Positions 44,631-53,371 of a DNA stretch of 64,000 nucleotides are shown here, piece after piece. Under the pieces are notes generated by a model, which did not search any database, was not told the DNA's origin, and worked only from the letters and a program-made list of their open reading frames with translations. The stretch's first letter is position 1; the number at the start of each line of letters is the position of its first letter. Both the position numbers and the translations under genes were made by a program. The stretch comes from Rhodospirillaceae bacterium (GTDB taxonomy: Bacteria; Pseudomonadota; Alphaproteobacteria; Rhodospirillales; UBA2165), in NCBI GenBank assembly GCA_018649725.1, contig JABIHH010000088.1, positions 62,001 through 126,000 on the forward strand, in the 5' to 3' direction.

Positions 44631-45521
44631 ATGCACATCATTGATAAATCAAGAGTCGACTGCGTTCTCTCGGAAACGGCCCAACTCGGCGAGTGTCCCG
44701 TTTGGCACGCTGAGGAAAGCTGCCTCTACTGGACCGATATCGACGGCAAGACCTTCAACAAATTCGATCCAAGTTCCGGGCAAAATACTGCGATAGAGGT
44801 TGCCGAAAGATTTGGCTCTTTTGCGCTGAGAGAAAAAGGCGGCTTTGTGGTCGCCACTGAAAACGGCTTTAAGCTGTTTGATGCCAAGAGCAACAGCCTG
44901 ACCGCGATCGACGATCCCGAAGGCAACAAGCCCAACAACCGCTTCAACGATGGACGCTGTGATCGGGCCGGGCGTTTTTGGGCGGGCACGATGGTGGAAA
45001 AAGGCGAGCAAGTGCCAGATGGCGGGCTCTATCGATTGGGTGCTGATCAAAGCTGCCACAAAATGGTGGAAGATATTATCCTCGCCAACAGCCTCGCTTG
45101 GAGCCCGGATAACAACACGATGTATTTTTCCGATACCCGCGCCCCTATGGTCTGGGCCTATGACTTTGATCTAGCCAGCGGCGACATTTCCAATCAGCGC
45201 AACTTCATCGAGTTTGGCGAAGGTGATGGCGTACCGGATGGCGCGGCCGTCGACAGTGAGGGCTGTTTCTGGTTGGCTCAGCCGCGAGCTTGGCGGATCT
45301 GCCGCTATACGCCAACCGGCGAGCTCGACACACTCATCCACTTGCCGGTCTCAAAGCCAACCATGTGCGCTTTTGGTGGACCGGATCTCAAGACACTTTA
45401 TATAACGTCGATTTCCACCGGCCTCACCGCCGAAGAGCTGGCTCCGCAACCCCTGGCCGGCGGCCTCTTCGCCATAGAGCTGGATACCCAAGGACTAGCC
45501 GAGCCAAAATACGCAGGCTAA
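44631..45521 (+). CDS. SMP-30/gluconolactonase (LRE) family lactonase
   Basis: A 296-residue beta-propeller enzyme. The metal site E-C-P-V-W-H, N-R-F-N-D-G-R-C-D, N-S-L-A-W-S-P-D, and D-G-A-A-V-D are conserved in the family. It would hydrolyse a lactone, such as a product of a Baeyer-Villiger or cyclisation step. Follows the monooxygenase by 12 bp, so same transcript. Confidence 0.9.
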   Translation: MHIIDKSRVDCVLSETAQLGECPVWHAEESCLYWTDIDGKTFNKFDPSSGQNTAIEVAERFGSFALREKGGFVVATENGFKLFDAKSNSLTAIDDPEGNKPNNRFNDGRCDRAGRFWAGTMVEKGEQVPDGGLYRLGADQSCHKMVEDIILANSLAWSPDNNTMYFSDTRAPMVWAYDFDLASGDISNQRNFIEFGEGDGVPDGAAVDSEGCFWLAQPRAWRICRYTPTGELDTLIHLPVSKPTMCAFGGPDLKTLYITSISTGLTAEELAPQPLAGGLFAIELDTQGLAEPKYAG

Positions 45522-45582
45522 AGTGTTCTAGTGATTGACGTTTAAACCAAGACTTACTAGTATAACCACAATACGAAATAGC

Positions 45583-45601
45583 TGTACCGTATAGTGGTAC
45601 A
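45583..45601. promoter_or_regulatory. Candidate operator before the first Liv-type importer
   Basis: TGTACC and GGTACA flank a 7-bp centre GTATAGT, about 60 bp upstream of the LivG-like start. It could be bound by a GntR- or IclR-type regulator (inference). Confidence 0.35.
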
Positions 45602-45658
45602 ATATAAAAACAGGGTTTCATGCCATAAGATTTATGATGGGGGCGGGTTCATTATCTA

Positions 45659-46384
45659 ATGACCAGTTTGCTGACAGTTGAGAATTTATCGAAAAGCTTT
45701 GGCTCACTTCAAGTGATCGAAGGCTTCGATATGCATTTGGAAGACGGCGAAGCGCTCGGTATTATTGGCCCCAATGGCGCGGGTAAAAGCACGCTGTTTA
45801 ATCTCATCACCGGCAGCCTTACCTCAGATACCGGCACCATCACCTTTGACGGTCAAGACATGACCGGCCTGCCGGCCTATGCCAGATGCCGGGCGGGCAT
45901 TGGCCGCTCCTATCAAATCCCGCACCCCTTTGGCGGCATGACGGTTTTTGAAAACCTGCTGGTCGGTGCAGCCTTTGGCGGCGGTGAGCACGAAGCAGAA
46001 AGCTATGAGCATTGCGCTGAAATTCTGGAGCGCACCGGGCTGATTGGAAAAGCCAACACCTTGGCGGGCTCGCTCACCCTGCTTGAGCGTAAACGTCTGG
46101 AGATGGCCCGCGCTCTAGCTACCAAGCCACGCGCCTTACTATTGGATGAAATTGCCGGTGGCCTGACCGAACATGAAGTGAAAGAGTTGATCGAAACCAT
46201 CAATGCTATTCATGCTCAAGGCACCTCGATCATCTGGATTGAACATATTGTTCACGCGCTGCTCTCCGTCGTTGACCGTTTGGTGGTCATTAATTTCGGC
46301 CAAAAGCTCGATGACGGCGACCCAAACACCGTGATCAACTCGCCGGAAGTCCAGAAAGTCTATATGGGGATCAGCATCGAATGA
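45659..46384 (+). CDS. Branched-chain amino acid-type ABC importer ATPase (LivG-like), set 1
   Basis: A 241-residue ATPase: Walker A G-P-N-G-A-G-K-S-T, Walker B L-L-L-D-E-I-A-G-G-L, and the family's diverged signature L-T-L-L-E-R-K-R-L-E. First gene of a LivG-F-H-M set that lacks its own binding protein. Likely imports an aromatic or organic acid rather than leucine, given the neighbours. Confidence 0.92.
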   Translation: MTSLLTVENLSKSFGSLQVIEGFDMHLEDGEALGIIGPNGAGKSTLFNLITGSLTSDTGTITFDGQDMTGLPAYARCRAGIGRSYQIPHPFGGMTVFENLLVGAAFGGGEHEAESYEHCAEILERTGLIGKANTLAGSLTLLERKRLEMARALATKPRALLLDEIAGGLTEHEVKELIETINAIHAQGTSIIWIEHIVHALLSVVDRLVVINFGQKLDDGDPNTVINSPEVQKVYMGISIE

Positions 46385-47079
46385 GCTTCTTAGAGATTGA
46401 AAACCTGACCGCCTTTTACGGTGACTTCCAAGCCTTGTTCGGTATCAACATGTCGATTGAGAAAGGTGAAACCGTTGCGGCGATCGGTGCCAATGGCGCC
46501 GGCAAATCGACCTTCCTGCGCTCCATCACCGGGTTGGTTCAATCTAGCGCGAACAAGTTCCTCTATGACGGAGAAACCCTCACCGGCAAAGCCGCCGCAG
46601 ATATTGTCGGCCTCGGCATTGCGATGGTGCCCGAAGGCAGACGGCTTTTCCCAAGCCTCAGCGTCGAAGAGAATTTAATCGTCGGCAGCTATAGTCAGCG
46701 GCCGGGCAATTGGACCTTGGAGCGCGTCTATAAAATGTTCCCGAAACTCGAGCAGCGCCGCGACGTACCGGGCACCGCTTTGAGCGGCGGTGAACAACAA
46801 ATGGTCGCGATCGGCCGCGCGCTTATGTCTAACCCTGATATTTTATTGTGTGATGAGCTTTCTTTGGGCCTGGCCCCGATCATCATCAAAGATATTTACG
46901 ATGCAATTCCAGAAATTAAAGCCGAAGGTATTTCACTGTTGATTGTTGAGCAAGATATCAATCAGGCTTTGGCAATTGCGGATCGGGTCTACTGCTTTCA
47001 AGAGGGCCGTATCAGCCTCGACGGCAAGCCGGGCGACCTAACCAAAGACCAAATCGCCGCCGCGTATTTCGGCAGGTAG
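46381..47079 (+). CDS. Liv-type ABC importer ATPase (LivF-like), set 1
   Basis: A 232-residue second ATPase with Walker A G-A-N-G-A-G-K-S-T, signature L-S-G-G-E-Q-Q-M and Walker B L-L-C-D-E-L-S-L-G-L. Overlaps the LivG-like gene by ATGA, so it is translationally coupled. Confidence 0.93.
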   Translation: MSFLEIENLTAFYGDFQALFGINMSIEKGETVAAIGANGAGKSTFLRSITGLVQSSANKFLYDGETLTGKAAADIVGLGIAMVPEGRRLFPSLSVEENLIVGSYSQRPGNWTLERVYKMFPKLEQRRDVPGTALSGGEQQMVAIGRALMSNPDILLCDELSLGLAPIIIKDIYDAIPEIKAEGISLLIVEQDINQALAIADRVYCFQEGRISLDGKPGDLTKDQIAAAYFGR

Positions 47080-47120
47080 AGAATGAATTTGATGACTATT
47101 GATTTGCGACAGCACAAAAA

Positions 47121-47227
47121 CACCCCCCACCCCAACCCTCCCCCTCAAGGAGGGAGGGAGCTATTGTTGCAAGGTAATAGTTCTTCTTCCCCCTCCCCTC
47201 TTGGGGGGGAGGGTTGGGGTGGGGGGT
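47121..47227. repeat. Dispersed C/G-rich palindromic element, copy 2
   Basis: The same 105-bp inverted repeat as at 4314-4419, with the same centre CTATTGTTGCAAGG. Here it lies inside the importer operon, between the LivF-like and LivH-like genes. It may act as a processing or attenuation site within the transcript. Confidence 0.85.
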
Positions 47228-47261
47228 CCCAACAAATGACAATTGGCGAGGTAACCCGCCG

Positions 47262-48134
47262 ATGATTGAATGGGCTAATACCATAATCCAGGGAATACTG
47301 ACTGGCGGGCTTTATGCAATGTTTGCCGCCGGCCTCGCGATCATCTTTGGCATCATGCGTTTGGTGAACATTACCCATGGTGATCTCATCGTCCTGGCGG
47401 CTTTTGTGGCGATGATTGTGATTGAGGTAACGGGCGTAAACCCCTTTATCAGCATGATTGCCGTATTGCCGATCATGTTTGTCGTCGGCTATTTTTTACA
47501 GCGCGGTATTTTGAACTTTACGCTTGGCGATGATCTCTTGCCGCCACTCTTGGTGACTTTTGGCATCTCAATCGTTGTGCAAAACGTTCTACTTGAGATT
47601 TTTACCGCTGACTCCCAGCGCCTCAAAGCGGGAACAATTGAGACGATGAGCCTTGAGCTTACGGAAGGCCTCTCGATCGGCGTGTTCCCGCTGATTATAT
47701 TTATCACGGCGGTCGCCATGATCGTCTGCCTTCAGATGCTGTTTAACTATACCCGCATTGGCCGGGCTTTCCGGGCAACCTCAGATGATGCGACGACAGC
47801 GCAGCTGATGGGCATCAATCACAAACACATCTTTGGCCTTGCCATGGGACTAGCCTTGGTGCTGGTGGCTATTGCTGGCGTACTTATGGCGGTTAGGACA
47901 AACTTTGATCCAACCGTCGGACCTTCCCGCCTGCTCTATGCCTTTGAGGCTGTGATCATGGGCGGACTGGGCTCGCTTTGGGGCACGTTAATCGGTGGTA
48001 TCATCTTAGGCGTTGCGCAAAACATTGGTGCGAAGATTGATCCTGGCTGGCAGATACTATTTGGCCATATCGCTTTTTTGATCGTGCTGGTCTTCCGCCC
48101 GAACGGCTTGTTCCCGAGGACGCGCGATGACTGA
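47262..48134 (+). CDS. Liv-type ABC importer permease (LivH-like), set 1
   Basis: A 290-residue permease with about eight transmembrane segments: G-G-L-Y-A-M-F-A-A-G, then F-G-I-M-R-L-V-N-I-T-H-G-D, both family hallmarks, and the late F-R-A-T-S-D-D loop. ATG at 47262 chosen: the longer frame would read through the repeat element. Confidence 0.93.
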   Translation: MIEWANTIIQGILTGGLYAMFAAGLAIIFGIMRLVNITHGDLIVLAAFVAMIVIEVTGVNPFISMIAVLPIMFVVGYFLQRGILNFTLGDDLLPPLLVTFGISIVVQNVLLEIFTADSQRLKAGTIETMSLELTEGLSIGVFPLIIFITAVAMIVCLQMLFNYTRIGRAFRATSDDATTAQLMGINHKHIFGLAMGLALVLVAIAGVLMAVRTNFDPTVGPSRLLYAFEAVIMGGLGSLWGTLIGGIILGVAQNIGAKIDPGWQILFGHIAFLIVLVFRPNGLFPRTRDD

Positions 48135-49155
48135 TACATCCTACAAAGTCATCCGCTCAACCCGTGCCAGCCGCATCGGCAGCATCATCGGCCTCATCTT
48201 GTTTGCAATCCTGGTGTCCTATCCAAGCTGGGGCGACCGGGCAACCATGCGCCTGCTGGTCGAGATGTTCTACATCTTGGCCTTGGCACAAATGTGGAAT
48301 TTACTGGCCGGTTATGGCGGCTTGGTGTCGGTTGGCCAGCAGGCCTTTGTTGGCCTTGGTGGGTACATGCTGTTCCTTATCACCATTCATTTTGGCGTCG
48401 GCCCGATTTGGACAGTGCCTTTAGCCGGATTGATCGGTGCCCTGATCTCTTTGCCCGTCGCCTTTTTGGTATTTCGATTGCGCGGTCATTATTTCGCCAT
48501 CGGCACCTGGGTCGTGGCGGAAGTGTTCCTATTGCTGTTTGCCCAGGTTAAGACCCTTGGTGGTGGTTCTGGTATGAGCTTGCCGGTCTCAGTTATCAAG
48601 TCGATATCTTCATCGCGGGCCGGTCGGGATTCAGCGATTTACTGGACCGCGTTACTTGTCGTTATTGTTGTTATCGGCATCGTTTATTTCCTTTTGCGTT
48701 CTCGCCATGGTTTGGCGCTTACCGCCATCCGCGATAGTGAAGAGGCCTCCGGCAGTCTCGGGGTTGATAACTTCAGAGCCAAGCTTTTGGTCTATATTTT
48801 TGCCGCCTTTGGTACAGCAGCGATTGGCGCACTCATTTTTCTTACTAAGCTTAGGATCAGCCCAAGCGCCGCTTTCGACATCAATTGGACAACGACGGTT
48901 ATTTTCATTGTCGTGATTGGTGGCATCGGCACGATAGAGGGGCCCATCCTCGGCACCATCGTCTACTTCCTGCTGCGCGAGCAATTGGCCGATTTTGGCT
49001 CATGGTATTTGATATTACTGGGTGCGACTGCCGTGGTGGTGATGCTGAAAGCACCGCAGGGTATTTGGGGCATCATTACGCATAAATATGATTTGAGGTT
49101 CTTTCCCGTGCAGCGGCGCTTGCTGCTAAAAGAAAACGACAGCCAAGAAAGCTAA
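48127..49155 (+). CDS. Liv-type ABC importer permease (LivM-like), set 1
   Basis: A 342-residue permease with about nine transmembrane helices. L-L-A-G-Y-G-G-L-V-S-V-G-Q-Q, then A-I-R-D-S-E-E-A-S-G-S-L-G and G-G-I-G-T-I-E-G-P-I-L-G-T are LivM signatures. Overlaps LivH-like by 8 bp. Confidence 0.93.
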   Translation: MTDTSYKVIRSTRASRIGSIIGLILFAILVSYPSWGDRATMRLLVEMFYILALAQMWNLLAGYGGLVSVGQQAFVGLGGYMLFLITIHFGVGPIWTVPLAGLIGALISLPVAFLVFRLRGHYFAIGTWVVAEVFLLLFAQVKTLGGGSGMSLPVSVIKSISSSRAGRDSAIYWTALLVVIVVIGIVYFLLRSRHGLALTAIRDSEEASGSLGVDNFRAKLLVYIFAAFGTAAIGALIFLTKLRISPSAAFDINWTTTVIFIVVIGGIGTIEGPILGTIVYFLLREQLADFGSWYLILLGATAVVVMLKAPQGIWGIITHKYDLRFFPVQRRLLLKENDSQES

Positions 49156-49281
49156 AAATCGGCTCTTTTGGGCTTAATTGTATAAAGCGTTCCTGCCACA
49201 GAAATATCCATAGTGATTTCCAAAAAAATAAAATATAATTCACCCTTCGAATATCTTATGCAATTTAGGAATGCCCCATCA

Positions 49282-49998
49282 ATGAGCACAAATTTTGATG
49301 AGCTGCTGGACGAGTTGGTTGTCGCCAATCATATCCTGGCCAATGAGAAAGTTGTCGATTCCTTCGGCCATATCAGTGTTCGCCACCCGGACAACCCTAA
49401 TCATTTTTTCATCTCCTGCTCGCGCAGCCCTGAGATCGTCACGCGGGACGACATTATGGAGTTTGACCTCGAGGGTAACAGCGTTGACGGCTCAACTTTG
49501 CGGCCTTACGGCGAGCGTTTTATTCACGGTGCTATCTTAGAATCCCGCCCCGAGATTCACTCTGTCGTCCACAACCATTCTCTTTCCGTCATTCCTTTCG
49601 GCGTGACCGGAACACCCCTTCAACCGATCATCCACACCGGTGCCGTGATCGGTCAAAACATCCCCATTTGGGATATTTATGACAAATTCGGCGATACTGA
49701 TTTGCTGGTTCGAAATATGGAGCACGGCCGCGATCTGGCCAAAAACCTCGGCCAATCGACCGTAATCCTGATGCGCGGCCACGGTTGCTCGGTCGTTGGA
49801 TCACACATAAAAGGGGCGACATTGGCTGCAGTTTATCTCCAGATTTCCGCCTCAGTGCAATTACAATCGATGCAGTTAGGCGATATTCGCTACCTCACAC
49901 CGGGTGAGACTGAACACTGCACGGAATTGTTCTATAGCGACCTTGCCATGGATCGCGTTTGGGAAAACCTAGCGGCCCGGGTCACCCGGGAGTCCTAG
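49282..49998 (+). CDS. Class II aldolase/adducin family protein
   Basis: A protein of about 238 residues. The Zn-binding His appear in V-V-H-N-H-S-L-S and M-R-G-H-G-C, plus F-G-H-I-S-V-R near the N-terminus. Class II aldolases split a hydroxy-oxo-acid to pyruvate plus aldehyde, or decarboxylate aromatic acids in this subfamily. ATG at 49282 chosen: AGGA lies upstream; an in-frame ATG at 49213 is possible. The start region follows the Liv set 1 by about 125 bp. Confidence 0.87.
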   Translation: MSTNFDELLDELVVANHILANEKVVDSFGHISVRHPDNPNHFFISCSRSPEIVTRDDIMEFDLEGNSVDGSTLRPYGERFIHGAILESRPEIHSVVHNHSLSVIPFGVTGTPLQPIIHTGAVIGQNIPIWDIYDKFGDTDLLVRNMEHGRDLAKNLGQSTVILMRGHGCSVVGSHIKGATLAAVYLQISASVQLQSMQLGDIRYLTPGETEHCTELFYSDLAMDRVWENLAARVTRES

Positions 49999-50169
49999 AA
50001 AATCTAGTTTGAAAAATTTTTTACATTGTAAGTGGTAAAATTTTTCCGGATTTTTAACTTCGATTTCTGCCGCCTGATCTGCTTGCTGAGCGCAACTTTC
50101 ATACGGATAGTCAGCCGCGAAGAGCAATCTGTCTTCACCGATAACTTCCTCAACAAAGCGATCCGCCGG
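49972..50169 (-). pseudogene. C-terminal remnant of an amidohydrolase (ACMSD/2,3-dihydroxybenzoate decarboxylase-like)
   Basis: On the minus strand, between two plus-strand genes, one frame encodes V-I-G-E-D-R-L-L-F-A-A-D-Y-P-Y-E, then N-P-E-K-F-Y-H-L-Q-C-K-K-F-F-K-L. This matches the ending of metal-dependent amidohydrolases (G-E-D-R-I-L-F-A-T-D-Y-P-x-E ... N-A-x-x-L-F-x-L). The consensus N-A is lost (Q-C) and no upstream body is present: the frame is closed by TAG at 50170-50172. It overlaps the end of the aldolase gene. A decayed ring-acid decarboxylase gene is the best reading. The rest of 49999-50296 holds only AT-rich inverted repeats (TTAGA/TCTAA, ATTAG/CTAAT). Confidence 0.6.
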
Positions 50170-50296
50170 CTATCTTCTCCGGTCAAATTTCGCATAGAGA
50201 AATTAGATCGATTTCTAACTTTATTAGTTACCTAATTGAGGTATCCTGTAACGAGAAAATACCGATAATTTCGCGCCGTATCAAAGGGAGAGGAAC

Positions 50297-50815
50297 ATGG
50301 GAACCAGGAGAGTTGTCGCCGGACATGATGAAAGCGGCAAAGCGGTCATCCAGTTTGATGGTGATGCACCCAGTGTTGCGAAACCGACTAATACGATCGA
50401 GATAACAAATTTGTGGATCACTGATCAGACACCGGCGAGCAATAGTGGTGATGAGGACCCGGCCAATCAAAAAATCGGCATTCCACCACCGCCCAACGGC
50501 TCGATCTTCCGGATTGTAGAATTTGGCCCAGAAGGGGCGGAAGGCGCGGAAGATGAACGCGAACATCTCGCTGCCAGCGGTGCCGACCAGCAAGCGGAAG
50601 CCCGCCATCCCGGCATGCACAAAACCCATTCAATTGATTACGCTATTATTATGACAGGCGAGATTTATCTATTGGTGGATGAGGCGGAAACTCTGGTACG
50701 CGCCGGCGATGTCGTGGTTCAGCGTGGCAACAACCATGCCTGGGCAAACCGCGGCACTGAGGCGTGCCGCATCGCCTTTATATTGATAGATGCCGAGCCG
50801 GTTGGTGACAATTAA
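50297..50815 (+). CDS. Cupin domain protein
   Basis: A 172-residue protein with a C-terminal cupin. Motif 1 is T-H-S-I-D-Y-A-I-I-M-T-G-E and motif 2 G-D-V-V-V-Q-R-G-N-N-H-A-W. The acidic, proline-rich middle is variable. Similar cupins are found next to Liv-type importers and luciferase-like genes. GGGAGAGG lies before the start. Function unknown. Confidence 0.82.
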   Translation: MGTRRVVAGHDESGKAVIQFDGDAPSVAKPTNTIEITNLWITDQTPASNSGDEDPANQKIGIPPPPNGSIFRIVEFGPEGAEGAEDEREHLAASGADQQAEARHPGMHKTHSIDYAIIMTGEIYLLVDEAETLVRAGDVVVQRGNNHAWANRGTEACRIAFILIDAEPVGDN

Positions 50816-50839
50816 GCTTTTTCAGGGGGATTTTAGACA

Positions 50840-51877
50840 ATGAAATTTGGAATTTTTGACCACGTCGACCGCTCAGATTTAGCACTCCACAAACAATTGG
50901 ACGACCGGCTGGAATATGTCAAAGCCGTTGAAGACGCTGGCTTCTATAGCTATCACGTCGCCGAACACCACGCGACACCGCTGAACCTTGTGCCGGTGCC
51001 AGGCGTTTATCTGGGCGCGGTAGCTAATGCGACCTCAACGTTGCGACTAGGGCCCCTCTGTTATCTCTTGCCACTCTATTCCCCTCTCAGATTGATTGAG
51101 GAAATCTCAATTCTAGATCATTTATCACATGGCCGCCTGGATGTCGGCGTTGGCCGGGGCGTCTCGCCGTTTGAGCTTAATTTCCATAAAGTCGATCCGG
51201 AATCCTCTGTCTCGATTTTTCTCGATGCCCTCGAAGCCGTCAAATACGGGCTCAGCCACGAGATGCTCGACCATGACGGTGAACATTTTAAATATAAAGA
51301 CGTGCCGATGGAGCTTCGCCCCCTACAGGAACCATTCCCACCAATTTGGTATCCGTCATCAAATCCTGAAGTCGCAACCATCATCGGCGAAAGCGGCTAT
51401 CATTTTGTTACTTTGGGGGCGACGGAAACGGCTAAAGTATCGGTTGATAATTATAAAACGGGCTACGCCAAACGCAGCGCGCCATTGCGGCCATCAGATG
51501 ATTTCCCCGGCGGTACAGCAATCGGCATCAGCCGCCATGTTGTTGTCGCCGATACCATGGATGATGCGTTAAAAATTGCCCACCCGGCTTATGAGCGCTG
51601 GCATCACAGCTTGGTTAAACTTTGGGTCGACAACAAAGCCCAAGGCCCGGCCTTCACCCGCAGCATTAAATCCGGCCTCACTTCTGCCATTGAAGCCGGC
51701 ACAGATATTGTTGGTGATCCTGACCATGTCGCCGCCGAAATCACCCGCCAAGTGGAAGAACTTGGTGTCAATTATATGATCTGTCAATTTTACTTCGGTG
51801 ACATGACCCATGAGAGCGCCATGCGCTCATTGGATTTGTTTAAAACAGAGGTGATGCCGAAAGTGGCTCATCTTTAG
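50840..51877 (+). CDS. LLM-class flavin-dependent monooxygenase (luciferase-like)
   Basis: A 345-residue luciferase-like monooxygenase. M-K-F-G-I-F-D-H-V-D, then H-V-A-E-H-H-A, and I-S-I-L-D-H-L-S-H-G-R-L-D-V-G-V-G-R-G are typical. Uses FMNH2 from a separate reductase, not seen here. May add oxygen to or break an open-chain or heteroaromatic intermediate. Confidence 0.92.
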   Translation: MKFGIFDHVDRSDLALHKQLDDRLEYVKAVEDAGFYSYHVAEHHATPLNLVPVPGVYLGAVANATSTLRLGPLCYLLPLYSPLRLIEEISILDHLSHGRLDVGVGRGVSPFELNFHKVDPESSVSIFLDALEAVKYGLSHEMLDHDGEHFKYKDVPMELRPLQEPFPPIWYPSSNPEVATIIGESGYHFVTLGATETAKVSVDNYKTGYAKRSAPLRPSDDFPGGTAIGISRHVVVADTMDDALKIAHPAYERWHHSLVKLWVDNKAQGPAFTRSIKSGLTSAIEAGTDIVGDPDHVAAEITRQVEELGVNYMICQFYFGDMTHESAMRSLDLFKTEVMPKVAHL

Positions 51878-52052
51878 GATTAAAAACGGGAGATGGTTAT
51901 TTATTACAGTGGGTTAGAAAATTTGAAATATTGGATGACCATCGCTCTCGAAGTTAATTAAATTACATTAACCCTTAAAAAATTAGGTATTCAGCCTACT
52001 AATACGTTATGCTTTTAAAGCAAAAACTAATATAAAATCACAGGAGGATTTC

Positions 52053-53321
52053 ATGACTGATAATGCAAAAAAAATCAAATCTGAAAAGAAAACCGGTTCG
52101 ACCATTAGCCGCCGGCAATTTACGACAGGTGTTGCTGCCGCTGGTGCAGTTGCATCGGTCGGACCTTGGTACATCAAAAATGCCCGTGCCGCTGACCCGT
52201 TGAAAGTCGGTGTGTTGCTGCCGCGTTCCGGTGGTCAGGCACAAATTGGCATTGACTGCCAAAGGGGCGCCGATGCGACTTTACCGATTTTGAAAAATCT
52301 TGGCTATCCCGAAATGAAATTCATGCTGGCTGACTTTGAAACCAAAGTTGATATCGCCCGCACCCAGACGGCCAAACTGATCGATGAAGGAGCGCAAATT
52401 ATTGTCGGTGCTTTCGATTCCGGCGCGACAATGGCCGCTGCCCAGGTTTGCGAGCAACGCAATATTCCTTTGGTGGTTAATATTGCTGCCGTGCCGAAAT
52501 TGACCGGCATGGGATTGCAATGGGTTTTCCGTAACTTCCCGCATGGTCCGATGATCGTCAAAGACGCATTTATCAACCAGAAGGCTCTGTTCAGCATGAC
52601 AGGTCACACGCCTAAGACGGTAACGCTTATGCATGTTAATGATACCTTCGGCTCAAGTCTTGCTGGCGCTTTGTTCAAACTCGCACCAAAATTTAAGATG
52701 CCCTACAAGATCGTTGAGAAGATTTCCTATGATCCCTATGGCCGGGATTTATCGGCTGAGGTCAGGAAAGCAAAAGCCAGCGGCGGTGAAGCATTGTGGG
52801 TGGTTAGCCGCTTAAACGATGCCATCATGATGACCAAGGAAATGGTTAAGCAACGCTTTGAGCCAATGGGCATTATGAGCACCGGGCCGGGCTGGTATGA
52901 TCAGGAATACATGAAAGCCACCGGCAAATTCGGTGATGACGTTATTAGTCTGGTGCCCTGGCATGATTCTAATAAGCCGCTTTCCAAAACCCTGGAAGCC
53001 TATTTCGCCAAGCACCATCCAAACCGCCAGGTCAATCCAAACCACACTTACACCTTTGAAGGCATAATGATTGCTGCTGATGCGTATAAGCGTGCTGGAT
53101 CCAACAATGCGAAAGCTCTGCAGGCTGCGTTAAGAACTACCAACATCACGAATAACGTGACGACGGCGGAACGCATCGCGTTTGATAAAACCGGGCAAAA
53201 CCCGCATGTGAAAAACTCTGCGGTCCAAAATCGGGGTGGCAAAAACTTGGTCATCTTGCCGAAAAGTGCTGCTGTCGCGAAGCCAAATTGGCCAATGCGC
53301 CCTTGGCGGAAACGCGGTTAA
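52053..53321 (+). CDS. Liv-type ABC importer substrate-binding protein, set 2
   Basis: A 422-residue periplasmic binding protein with a Tat-type signal: S-R-R-Q-F near residue 27, then the hydrophobic V-A-A-A-G-A-V-A-S-V-G. Mature part V-G-V-L-L-P-R-S-G-G-Q-A is typical of LivK/aromatic-acid binding proteins. A strong AGGAGG site precedes it. It may serve both this importer and the SBP-less set 1. Confidence 0.9.
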   Translation: MTDNAKKIKSEKKTGSTISRRQFTTGVAAAGAVASVGPWYIKNARAADPLKVGVLLPRSGGQAQIGIDCQRGADATLPILKNLGYPEMKFMLADFETKVDIARTQTAKLIDEGAQIIVGAFDSGATMAAAQVCEQRNIPLVVNIAAVPKLTGMGLQWVFRNFPHGPMIVKDAFINQKALFSMTGHTPKTVTLMHVNDTFGSSLAGALFKLAPKFKMPYKIVEKISYDPYGRDLSAEVRKAKASGGEALWVVSRLNDAIMMTKEMVKQRFEPMGIMSTGPGWYDQEYMKATGKFGDDVISLVPWHDSNKPLSKTLEAYFAKHHPNRQVNPNHTYTFEGIMIAADAYKRAGSNNAKALQAALRTTNITNNVTTAERIAFDKTGQNPHVKNSAVQNRGGKNLVILPKSAAVAKPNWPMRPWRKRG

Positions 53322-53371
53322 AAAGCAGTCTTAGTAAGCCCTGTTTTAGTAAGCCAAGTAGGAGAACGCCT

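Noticed and set aside
53331-53355. Direct repeat TTAGTAAGCC before the set 2 LivH-like gene as an operator
   Set aside because: Two copies at a 15-bp period inside an operon, after the binding-protein stop; more likely a local slippage duplication.
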